From Dehalococcoidia bacterium (GTDB lineage: Bacteria; Chloroflexota; Dehalococcoidia; UBA3495): a stretch of DNA of 7,079 nt. Positions 1 through 5,928 of the stretch are shown in pieces. How positions within the stretch are numbered: position 1 is the stretch's first letter; every line of letters begins with the position of its first letter. The position numbers and the translations under genes were made by a program. Under the pieces are notes generated by a model. It was not told where the DNA came from. It saw nothing but the letters and a program-made list of their open reading frames with translations, and made no database searches. The DNA is taken from positions 1 through 7,079 of the forward strand of contig JAPKDE010000134.1 of NCBI GenBank assembly GCA_028822675.1, read 5' to 3'.

Positions 1-5
1 AAGGG

Positions 6-22
6 TTCCAGTACGCCTGGAA
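6..22. repeat. 17-bp dyad (TTCCAG-N5-CTGGAA) at the left edge
   Basis: Perfect 6-bp arms around a 5-bp centre, about 30 bp after the last stop codon and just downstream of the TATAAT. It could be an operator (arm centres 11 bp apart, one helical turn) or the stem of a terminator. The window ends before a T-tract could be seen. Confidence 0.4.
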
Positions 23-35
23 TTCAATTACGGGA

Positions 36-41
36 ATTATA
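36..41 (-). promoter_or_regulatory. Possible -10 element (TATAAT) downstream of the molybdopterin subunit gene
   Basis: A perfect TATAAT lies 9 nt after the stop codon of the gene ending at 51, reading out of the window to the left. No convincing -35 is found in the coding end at 16-18 bp spacing. It may drive a gene beyond the edge. Confidence 0.35.
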
Positions 42-50
42 CACCAAGGG

Positions 51-2318
51 TTAGGATTCAGAGCGCTCCGACATGGCTCGGAATAGTTTCTCGGAGCTAA
101 CGGGAATCTCTGTGATACCGACCCCTGTGGCGTCCATGATGGCGTTGACGATGGCCGGGGCCACCGAACTGATTCCCTGTTCGCCGATGGCTTTGCCGCC
201 GTAGGGAGACGGGCCACCGCTTTCGCTGACCACGTGCACGGTCCGTAGTTCTGGCATATCCGGCATGGTTGGAATCTTGTACTCGCCCATGGAAAGCGTG
301 GTTACGTGTCCTTCGTCATACTGCAAGTCTTCGGTCAGGGCATAGCCGATACCCTGCATCACTGTGCCGTCAATCTGCCCCTGATGGCCCAGCGGGTTCA
401 GGATCGTGCCTACATCGTGGGCGGAGGTGAATTTGGTGAGTTGCACCTGTCCCGTTTCCACGTCCACTTCCACCTCGGCGATCTGAACGCAAAAGACTGT
501 AATCTCTTCGTCCCTTTCCGAGTCATAGGTGTGATTGGCTTCCATCAGGCCGCCAGAGCGGGCAACCAAGTCGCCCAGGTTCATTGATGTCTTGCCCGGC
601 GCAGTGACTTGGCCTTGGAAGAAACCTGTCTCATCTTCGGGCCAGCCAAACATATCAGCGGACATGGTCACCAGTTGGCGGCGCAGTTCTTGCGCGGCCT
701 GGAAAACCGCTTGTCCGGCAACGTGGGTCACGCGACTGCCGCCCACCCCGGTCTCGAATGCCACATCGTCAGTGCTCCAGTTTTCCAGCTTTATCTGGTC
801 GTAAGCCACGCCTAGTTCTTGGCCCAGTATCTGCCGCAGCACAGTGTAGAAGCCGGAGCCAGTGTCGGGCAAGGCCGTGTACAGCGTGACCGTGCCTGAA
901 TCGTCGATAGTTATCTTGACGGTGGAGCTACCGGCCCCGACGTGACGCTCGCAGAGGGCCATGCCTCGGCCGATTAGCTTGCCCGCTGTCTGGGGTTTTG
1001 TCTGGTCGTACTCTGCCGTTTCTACGGCAGCATCCAGGGCCCGGATGCCCATGATGTTCTTCCAGTAGTGACCTAGCGGAGAGGCGTCGCCGTCCTGCAC
1101 CAGATTAATCCTGCGGAACTCTACAGGGTCCATGCCCAGTTCCCGAGCGATCAGGTCAATCTGTACCTCGGCGGCGAATATGGACTGGGGGTCACCGGGT
1201 GCACGCATGCTACCGCAGGGAACCTGGTTGGTGTAAACCACATCGGAGTCGATATGGGCGTGGGGTATTTTGTACGGGCCCAAGCAACGTGAGCCGTAGG
1301 TAACCCCCCGCGCCGGTTTAAACGCGGCGTAGCCACCGCTGTCGTAGACCAAATGGGCTTGGCGGGCGGTGATTGACCCGTCTTTCTTAACCCCGGTCTT
1401 GAAGGTCATCACAGCCGGGTGGCGAGGATTGCCCGCCATCAGTTCTTCGATGTAGGTCATCACCATGCGCACGGGGCGGCCGGTGGTCTTGGAGAGCCAG
1501 AAACCCAAATGGCTGTCCATGAACCCGCCCTTGCCGCCAAAGTCGCCGCCAATTGTGGTCGGGTTGACCCTGATCTGATCAGTAGGTTGGTCAATCCCTT
1601 CCGACAACTGCTGGCGCACCTGGAAGGGCATCTTGCTATTCACCCAGGTCTGCACTCGGCCGTTGTTGTCCAGAAAGACCACAGATGCATGAGGTTCGAT
1701 GTAAGCCTGGTGTTGGTGGTTTGTCCTGAATGTGTGCTCAAAAACCAGGTCAGCCTCGGCGAACCCTAGCTCCACATTGCCGTTGCTCCAGGTGGCGTGG
1801 CCGGCGGCGTTTGGATGGATTTGGCTGCCGTCGGGAATTCCGACGTAATTCGGAAAGTTGGGATGCAGCACCGGAGCGTCGGGCGTCATGGATTGGGCGG
1901 GGTCCAGAATCGGTGTTAGTTCTTCGTACTCGATCTCGATAAGATTGAGCGCTTCTTCGGCGATGTCATCGTCTTCCGCAGCGACGGCCACCACTTTCTG
2001 CCCGGCAAACCGCACCACGTCGCGGGCGAGGATCGGCATGTCACGCAGCATACGTCCCACCAAGTGCGGCGGGATGTCATCGGCGGTCAATACTGCATGG
2101 ACGCCGGGCACTTTGCGGGCGGCGGCCACTGAGTTGGCGTCAATGGAAACGATTTTAGCGTAGGGGAAAGGACTGCGCAGACACTTTCCCACCAGGATAC
2201 CAGGCAGGTTCACATCGGCAGGAAATATCGCTTGGCCCGTGACTTTCGCCGGGCCTTCAGCACGACCAACCGGCTGGCCGATAGTTTCATATGAGCTCGT
2301 TACGGGTGAACTAGACAC
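51..2318 (-). CDS. Xanthine dehydrogenase / CoxL-family molybdopterin-binding (large) subunit
   Basis: This 755-residue protein has the layout of the molybdenum-cofactor subunit of the xanthine oxidase family: an aldehyde oxidase/xanthine dehydrogenase a/b hammerhead domain (about residues 18-135), then two Moco-binding halves. Visible motifs are GGDFGGKGG (257-265), GSMRAPGDPQ (369-378), DTGSGFYT (485-492), GQIDGTVMQGIGYAL (647-661) and GGKAIGEQG (707-715), in which Glu713 sits where the family has its catalytic base. These enzymes hydroxylate N-heterocycles, aldehydes or CO in the cytoplasm or periplasm. The loop MRAPG lacks the AYRCSFR of form I CO dehydrogenase and the AYRGAGR of form II, so CO is unlikely; the substrate is unknown. 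No signal peptide is seen. The start is GTG, supported by GGAGG 6 nt upstream and by lying 12 nt after pepA. The FAD and [2Fe-2S] partner subunits are not in the window and could lie downstream beyond the left edge. Family call is firm. Confidence 0.93.
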   Translation of the reverse strand: MSSSPVTSSYETIGQPVGRAEGPAKVTGQAIFPADVNLPGILVGKCLRSPFPYAKIVSIDANSVAAARKVPGVHAVLTADDIPPHLVGRMLRDMPILARDVVRFAGQKVVAVAAEDDDIAEEALNLIEIEYEELTPILDPAQSMTPDAPVLHPNFPNYVGIPDGSQIHPNAAGHATWSNGNVELGFAEADLVFEHTFRTNHQHQAYIEPHASVVFLDNNGRVQTWVNSKMPFQVRQQLSEGIDQPTDQIRVNPTTIGGDFGGKGGFMDSHLGFWLSKTTGRPVRMVMTYIEELMAGNPRHPAVMTFKTGVKKDGSITARQAHLVYDSGGYAAFKPARGVTYGSRCLGPYKIPHAHIDSDVVYTNQVPCGSMRAPGDPQSIFAAEVQIDLIARELGMDPVEFRRINLVQDGDASPLGHYWKNIMGIRALDAAVETAEYDQTKPQTAGKLIGRGMALCERHVGAGSSTVKITIDDSGTVTLYTALPDTGSGFYTVLRQILGQELGVAYDQIKLENWSTDDVAFETGVGGSRVTHVAGQAVFQAAQELRRQLVTMSADMFGWPEDETGFFQGQVTAPGKTSMNLGDLVARSGGLMEANHTYDSERDEEITVFCVQIAEVEVDVETGQVQLTKFTSAHDVGTILNPLGHQGQIDGTVMQGIGYALTEDLQYDEGHVTTLSMGEYKIPTMPDMPELRTVHVVSESGGPSPYGGKAIGEQGISSVAPAIVNAIMDATGVGITEIPVSSEKLFRAMSERSES

Positions 2319-2324
2319 AGGGAG

Positions 2325-2329
2325 CCTCC
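2325..2329 (-). promoter_or_regulatory. Shine-Dalgarno site (GGAGG) deciding the GTG start of the molybdopterin subunit
   Basis: GGAGG lies 6 nt before the GTG at 2318 and wholly inside the 12-nt gap after the pepA stop codon. This fixes the start and implies that ribosomes finishing pepA can reinitiate here. The SD is part of a 9-bp palindrome (GGAGGCTCC, 2321-2329), probably by chance. Confidence 0.8.
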
Positions 2330-2330
2330 G

Positions 2331-3926
2331 TTACTTGGCTTTAGCTTTAGATTTCGACTTCTTGGGCGCGCCTGCTTCGGCGAGGTCGGTGGCCAATTGG
2401 GCCAGTGTGCGGACGGGCACGCCAGTGGCGCCTTTGACTAGGTAGCCGGAAGCTCTGTCTGAGGTGGAGGTACCGGCAATGTCTAAGTGCACCCAGGCGG
2501 CGCCGTCTACGAACTCAGCCAGCAAGAGGGCCGCACTAATGGAACCGGCCTGCCTACCACCGCTGTTCTTCATATCGGCGACATCGCTTTTAATCAGGTC
2601 TTTGTACTCGTCAAACATGGGAAGTTCCCAGAACTTCTCGCCGGTCTTCTTTCCGGCATCGATGGTCTGCTGCACCAACGTATCGTCGTTACCCATCACT
2701 CCGGTGCAGGCTTTACCCAGGGTGGTCACCATGGCACCAGTTAGCGTGGCAACGTCCACCAACCGGGTGATCCCCTGCTCCCGGGCGTAACACAGGGCAT
2801 CAGCCAGAACCAGGCGCCCTTCGGCATCCGTGTTGATCACTTCGATGGTCTTGCCGTTCATGGCCCGGACAACATCGCCGGGACGTTGGGCCGAAGCTCC
2901 AGGCATGTTTTCCGTGGCGGCGACTACGGCCAATACGTTTATCTTGGGCTTGTTCAGCCCGATTATCTGCATGGCGGCGATGACTGATGCTCCGCCGGCC
3001 ATATCGCCTTTCATGGCTTCCATCCCGCCTGGGGGTTTCAATGAGATTCCGCCGGTGTCAAAGGTGATGCCCTTGCCGATTAGACCCAGGTTGTTCTCTG
3101 GATTGGCTGGGTCTCCGTCATAGCGCAGAATAATCAGTTTGGCCGGCTCGTCGGTGCCTTGGGCAACTCCCATGAACGCACCCATGCCCATCTCTTTCAT
3201 CTGAGCATTGTCCATTATCTCGATGCTTAGACCCTGTTCTGATGCCACTTTCTGCGCCGCTTCAGCCATGCGTGACGGCGTCATGTGGTTGGCCGGTTCA
3301 TTGACCATGTTGCGGGCGATGATGGACGCTTGGGCGAAGGTGGAGCCCAGTTTCACCCCGGCCGCAATGGACTTGGCTCGGTCTTTATCTTGTTCCACCA
3401 CGGTCAATTTCTCGAACTCGGTGGTAGAGTCACTGTCCTTGGTCAAGTAGATACCAAATTTGTAGAGGCCCAGATGCGCGCCCTCGGCAATTGCCTGGCC
3501 TGACGCGTAGGGGTCGAGTCCGCCGATACCAGCGCCGTGGGCGATTGTGGTGGCTTTGGAGATTCCCTTTCGGCGCAGGAACCGGACCACTTCTGCCGAC
3601 ACTCGACGCACAACCTGGCTGTCGAATTTATCCTGCGGGCCAAGTCCCACCACCAATACTCGGCTCGGCTTTATCTTGCCCAAGGTGTGTATGAGTGTGG
3701 TCTCACCAGCGCCGCCCTTGATCTCACCATCTTTTATCAACTGGGTGATGAGTCCGCCCAAGGCCGCATCTACAGAACCCGTGGCACCGCCCGGTTTCTT
3801 AACCCCACGGAAGAGGTTGACCACCAGTGCTGGAGTGTCTATCTCCGTGATATCGGCTGATTTAACATCAATCGCTAATGTCCCCACGGGTTTAGCGGCT
3901 TTGGACTTTGGCGTCGCGGTCGTCAT
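2331..3926 (-). CDS. pepA: Leucyl aminopeptidase (M17 family)
   Basis: A cytosolic M17 metallo-aminopeptidase, normally hexameric, that releases N-terminal residues such as leucine in peptide turnover. With the ATG at 3926 it has 531 residues, close to the usual 480-530. The N-terminal macro-like domain covers about residues 15-180 and the catalytic domain about 195-515. The signature NTDAEGRL is at 365-372. The expected two-metal ligands are present: Lys285, Asp290, Asp308, Asp367 and Glu369. The catalytic pair Lys297 and Arg371 is also present, so the enzyme should be active. An upstream in-frame ATG at 4001 would overlap the preceding gene and has no comparable support, whereas 3926 has AGGTGG 9 nt upstream. 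Both ends carry Lys/Ser/Ala-rich tails (TPKSKAAK near the N-terminus, PKKSKSKAKAK at the C-terminus), which is unusual. It lies 25 bp after the ATPase gene and 12 bp before the molybdopterin subunit, probably in one operon. Confidence 0.96.
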   Translation of the reverse strand: MTTATPKSKAAKPVGTLAIDVKSADITEIDTPALVVNLFRGVKKPGGATGSVDAALGGLITQLIKDGEIKGGAGETTLIHTLGKIKPSRVLVVGLGPQDKFDSQVVRRVSAEVVRFLRRKGISKATTIAHGAGIGGLDPYASGQAIAEGAHLGLYKFGIYLTKDSDSTTEFEKLTVVEQDKDRAKSIAAGVKLGSTFAQASIIARNMVNEPANHMTPSRMAEAAQKVASEQGLSIEIMDNAQMKEMGMGAFMGVAQGTDEPAKLIILRYDGDPANPENNLGLIGKGITFDTGGISLKPPGGMEAMKGDMAGGASVIAAMQIIGLNKPKINVLAVVAATENMPGASAQRPGDVVRAMNGKTIEVINTDAEGRLVLADALCYAREQGITRLVDVATLTGAMVTTLGKACTGVMGNDDTLVQQTIDAGKKTGEKFWELPMFDEYKDLIKSDVADMKNSGGRQAGSISAALLLAEFVDGAAWVHLDIAGTSTSDRASGYLVKGATGVPVRTLAQLATDLAEAGAPKKSKSKAKAK

Positions 3927-3935
3927 TGAGGCTAT

Positions 3936-3941
3936 CCACCT
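3936..3941 (-). promoter_or_regulatory. Shine-Dalgarno site (AGGTGG) deciding the pepA start
   Basis: AGGTGG sits 9 nt before the ATG at 3926, in the 25-nt gap after the ATPase stop codon. It supports the 531-residue pepA product over the 25-residue-longer reading frame that begins at 4001. Confidence 0.75.
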
Positions 3942-3951
3942 GTTTATCGAT

Positions 3952-4587
3952 TTATTGGGGAGACGGCACCGGATCCTGGCCACCGGATTTGGCCCAGGCA
4001 ATCACTTGTTCCAGGGTTGGTCCGATGCTTTGGGAGGTGTCCAACGCGTAATGCTCACCCTCTATCGGTTCTTCTATTAGGGCCAGCCGTGTGTAAATCA
4101 GCCAGCCTGCGTCGGAAAAGGTGTTGGCGTGGCGGTCAGCCTTGCGCTGTTTCAGCCGACGCCGAACAACGTTCTCAGGGGCGGTGGCGTGCACCAATGC
4201 CAGAGGCGCGGCGGTGGTGCTAGAGATGTCATAAAGGAAGGAACGGAAATCTTCGTTTAGGTTGGTGGCGTCGAACAAGACGCTGTAGCCGTTGATCAGG
4301 TAAAAGACGATCAGTTGGTAGCAGGAATTGAATACCCGGCGGTGTTCTTGGGTGGTGTATTTGGGGTGCTGTACCAGAACCTTGCGGAGCCGGTCTGTTT
4401 CCAAGATAAGGAGGGGTATCTGTTCGCTCAGTTTGGCCGCGAAGTGGGACTTGCCAGTGCCCGGCAGTCCACACATGGCAATCAAAAGGGGTTGTGAGGG
4501 CATGCGAGGCTGGGCTTCAGCAAGGTCCGCGTCCAGCACTATGCGCATGGAAGCGATGTCTTTTTGTAGTTGGTCTTCCAATGTCAC
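3952..4587 (-). CDS. P-loop ATPase / small kinase-like protein (AAA_33 / zeta-toxin-like fold)
   Basis: A 211-residue nucleotide-binding protein. It has a Walker A motif GLPGTGKS (40-47), an ETDRLRK segment (63-69) at the position where these kinases have an Asp that activates the phosphate acceptor, and a hydrophobic strand ending LFDATN (104-109). An Arg/Lys-rich VRRRLKQRK stretch (141-149) is typical of the lid. This matches the family of small kinases related to polynucleotide kinase, gluconate kinase and zeta toxin, often annotated only as an AAA family ATPase. The acceptor substrate cannot be told from sequence. The start is uncertain: GTG at 4587 has only a weak SD-like TTGAGAT next to it. 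An ATG at 4503 (residue 29) would give 183 residues and place the P-loop about 12 residues from the N-terminus, as is usual in the family. It is followed 25 bp later by pepA, suggesting co-transcription. No antitoxin-like partner is adjacent. Confidence 0.88.
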   Translation of the reverse strand: MTLEDQLQKDIASMRIVLDADLAEAQPRMPSQPLLIAMCGLPGTGKSHFAAKLSEQIPLLILETDRLRKVLVQHPKYTTQEHRRVFNSCYQLIVFYLINGYSVLFDATNLNEDFRSFLYDISSTTAAPLALVHATAPENVVRRRLKQRKADRHANTFSDAGWLIYTRLALIEEPIEGEHYALDTSQSIGPTLEQVIAWAKSGGQDPVPSPQ

Positions 4588-4638
4588 ATCTCAAGCGGTA
4601 AATTCGCCACACGGTTGTCTAAAACCGCAATTAATAAT

Positions 4639-4663
4639 CATGAGGAACCGGCATGACGAACCG
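4639..4663. repeat. Tandem 12-bp direct repeat, period 13
   Basis: CATGAGGAACCG (4639-4650) and CATGACGAACCG (4652-4663) differ at one base and are separated by a single G. They lie upstream of the ATPase gene, just upstream of a weak -10-like TATTAA (4631-4636, minus strand), so they could be an activator site. They could also be leftover duplication, since a larger repeat starts 3 bp away. Confidence 0.6.
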
Positions 4664-4665
4664 TA

Positions 4666-4743
4666 GGTTAACAAACTGGGTCCACAACTCCACGCAGGAG
4701 CACCCGGTGGTTAAAAGACCGAGTCTACAACTCTACGCAGGAG
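4666..4743 (-). repeat. Direct repeat: yggT 3' end plus a diverged second copy downstream of its stop
   Basis: Bases 4709-4743 (last codons and stop of yggT) match 4666-4700 (non-coding) at 29 of 35 positions by eye, with a period of 43 bp. The downstream copy, read in the matching frame, would encode LLRGVVDPVC and a TAA, against LLRRVVDSVF and a TAA in the gene. It is therefore a diverged duplicate of the gene terminus rather than a random match. Because 43 is not a multiple of three, the copy is out of frame with the gene and is not translated by read-through. Confidence 0.75.
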
Positions 4744-4974
4744 AATCAGGATGATTAGAACCGCCATGGGACTGAAGTCGAAACCGCCAAAGCTTGGTAG
4801 GCTGCGCCGAACAGGCCCCAAAATGGGCTCAGTGACCTGGTTCACAAAAGTGATGACGGTGACCAGTACAGGATGCGGTCTTCCACCAGTCATTGGAATG
4901 ACGAAAGTCAAGATTACCCTGGCGAAGATTGCGACGGTGAAGAGGGTGATTATCGCGTTAAGAATGCCTGCCAA
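4711..4974 (-). CDS. yggT: YggT family integral membrane protein
   Basis: A small membrane protein of 87 residues, the usual size of a one-repeat YggT. Two hydrophobic helices are evident (about 4-28 and 69-80). Between them is the family hallmark TEPILGPVRRSLP (48-60) followed by GGFDFSP (63-69). YggT proteins are inner-membrane proteins of poorly defined role, linked to osmotic stress tolerance and often encoded beside proC or the cell-division locus; here it directly follows proC. I chose TTG at 4974 because AGGGG (4982-4986) lies 7 nt upstream and the start falls 4 nt after the proC stop. The alternative GTG at 5028 would give 105 residues, overlap proC by 50 bp, lack an SD and add a hydrophilic N-terminus. 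The last codons are duplicated downstream of the stop. Confidence 0.92.
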   Translation of the reverse strand: MAGILNAIITLFTVAIFARVILTFVIPMTGGRPHPVLVTVITFVNQVTEPILGPVRRSLPSFGGFDFSPMAVLIILILLRRVVDSVF

Positions 4975-4978
4975 TATT

Positions 4979-5782
4979 TTACCCCTGTCCCAGTTGAATT
5001 GATTTTTGATAAGCGTCGTCCACAGCACTCACGATGGCAGCGGGGACACCCTGGTCTTCCAGCACTCTTAGCGCCTCTGCTGTGGTTCCCGCCGGAGAAA
5101 CAACCATGTCTTTCGCAATTGAAGGATGCATTTCTGTATCCATCAAAAGCTTGGTGCTGCCGAAAACCGTTTGCAAGGCCAACGTCCGTGCCATGTCTCT
5201 GGGCATACCAATGTAGACACCGGCATCAATCAGGGCCTCTATAAATAAGAATACGTAGGCCGGGCCACTTGCGCTCAATGCCGTGGCCATATCCATGTAT
5301 TTTTCATCTGATACGTAAATCTCTTGGCCAATGGTTCCAAGTACAGCCTTGATCAACTCCCGTTTGGAGTCATCTACGCCGTCGGAACAGGTCCAAAGAG
5401 ACATTCCCTCCCCGACCTGGGCGGGGGTATTGGGCATCACACGGACCACTGACGGATGGCCCAAACCCTTGGTCAAAGTATCCATCTTGGCCCCGGCAAC
5501 TATGGAAAGAGCCGCCTGACCTGGGTCCAACTGCCCTTTTAGCTGGCCCATTACCGAACCAAGGTCCTGTGGCTTGATGGCAAATACCACCAGGTCTGCT
5601 TGTTGAGCGGACTTTAGGTTGTCTGCATCAGCGGCGACGCCAAACTGGGTCGAGAGATACTCCCGCCGAGCTGGCACGGGTTCGCCAACGCTGATGTCAC
5701 CTGGGTCGGCTAGTTTGCCGGACAGGACTCCGTGGAGGATGGCTTCTGCCATCTTGCCCCCACCAATGAAAGCCACTTTCAT
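4979..5782 (-). CDS. proC: Pyrroline-5-carboxylate reductase
   Basis: This enzyme catalyses the last step of proline synthesis, reducing 1-pyrroline-5-carboxylate with NAD(P)H in the cytoplasm. The 267 residues match the normal length. The N-terminal Rossmann fold begins MKVAFIGGGKMAEA, with the dinucleotide loop at 7-14. VFAIKPQ (66-72) and VRVMPNTPA (113-121) line the cofactor site. The C-terminal dimerisation domain holds SASGPAYVFLFIEAL (170-184) and the family signature SPAGTTAEAL (229-238). The ATG at 5782 is the natural start, since the Rossmann strand begins at residue 2. Upstream are AAGGA (13 nt away) and a closer GGA (9 nt). It is preceded by its own extended -10 promoter with a flanking dyad and overlaps the SD of yggT, so the two genes are probably transcribed and translated together. 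Confidence 0.97.
   Translation of the reverse strand: MKVAFIGGGKMAEAILHGVLSGKLADPGDISVGEPVPARREYLSTQFGVAADADNLKSAQQADLVVFAIKPQDLGSVMGQLKGQLDPGQAALSIVAGAKMDTLTKGLGHPSVVRVMPNTPAQVGEGMSLWTCSDGVDDSKRELIKAVLGTIGQEIYVSDEKYMDMATALSASGPAYVFLFIEALIDAGVYIGMPRDMARTLALQTVFGSTKLLMDTEMHPSIAKDMVVSPAGTTAEALRVLEDQGVPAAIVSAVDDAYQKSIQLGQG
4982..4986 (-). promoter_or_regulatory. Shine-Dalgarno site (AGGGG) inside the proC terminus, for a TTG start of yggT
   Basis: AGGGG forms part of the last proC codons and ends just before its TAA, 7 nt upstream of TTG at 4974. The layout is that of termination-reinitiation coupling between proC and yggT, and it decides the yggT start in favour of TTG. Confidence 0.7.
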
Positions 5783-5854
5783 CTTATTGTTCCGTTCCTT
5801 AAGAATGAGTCGGGCGAATGATTACGTTGTTTCGTGGCCAAATCAAGCCTGTGA

Positions 5855-5882
5855 ATACCGGGAATCATTATAGCACCGGTAT
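5855..5882. promoter_or_regulatory. Candidate operator: 7-bp inverted repeat flanking the proC promoter -10
   Basis: ATACCGG (5855-5861) and CCGGTAT (5876-5882) are perfect inverted copies separated by 14 bp. Their centres are 21 bp apart, about two helical turns, and the extended -10 element lies exactly between them. No T-tract follows, so it does not look like a terminator of pdxA. The geometry suits a dimeric regulator that would block or remodel RNA polymerase; the regulator is unknown. Confidence 0.5.
5867..5875 (-). promoter_or_regulatory. Extended -10 promoter (TGCTATAAT) for proC-yggT
   Basis: A perfect TATAAT (5867-5872) preceded by TG with one intervening base, the extended -10 form that can work with a poor -35. 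No good TTGACA-like box is seen at 16-18 bp. Initiation near 5860 would give a leader of about 78 nt before the proC ATG. Confidence 0.65.
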
Positions 5883-5928
5883 ATAGGATTAAGCTGAAAT
5901 CAGTCTCTTGTTGACGCTTTTTTAACGA

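Noticed and set aside
64..98. Inverted repeat GCTCCGA / TCGGAGC near the end of the molybdopterin subunit gene
   Set aside because: It lies within coding sequence with a loop of about 20 nt and no T-tract, and is explained by codons near the gene end.
3927..4001. A 25-codon longer pepA beginning at the ATG at 4001
   Set aside because: It would overlap the end of the ATPase gene, and the extra residues resemble no M17 N-terminus; AGGTGG favours the ATG at 3926.
3547..4080. A 177-codon open frame on the plus strand
   Set aside because: It lies antisense to pepA and the ATPase gene, has no SD-supported start and a composition typical of the complement of a GC-rich gene; both minus-strand genes have clear family motifs.
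4612..4627. Small hairpin CGGTT-N6-AACCG in front of the ATPase gene
   Set aside because: Only five pairs, no following T-run, and no overlap with a convincing promoter; too weak to call a terminator or operator.
5791..5800. Tandem GGAAC GGAAC just upstream of proC as a regulatory repeat
   Set aside because: Two 5-mers overlapping the ribosome-binding region are adequately explained by SD-like purine content.
5883..5928. Terminator after pdxA
   Set aside because: There is an A-run (T-run on the plus strand) but no GC-rich stem before it in the direction of transcription; no intrinsic terminator can be supported.
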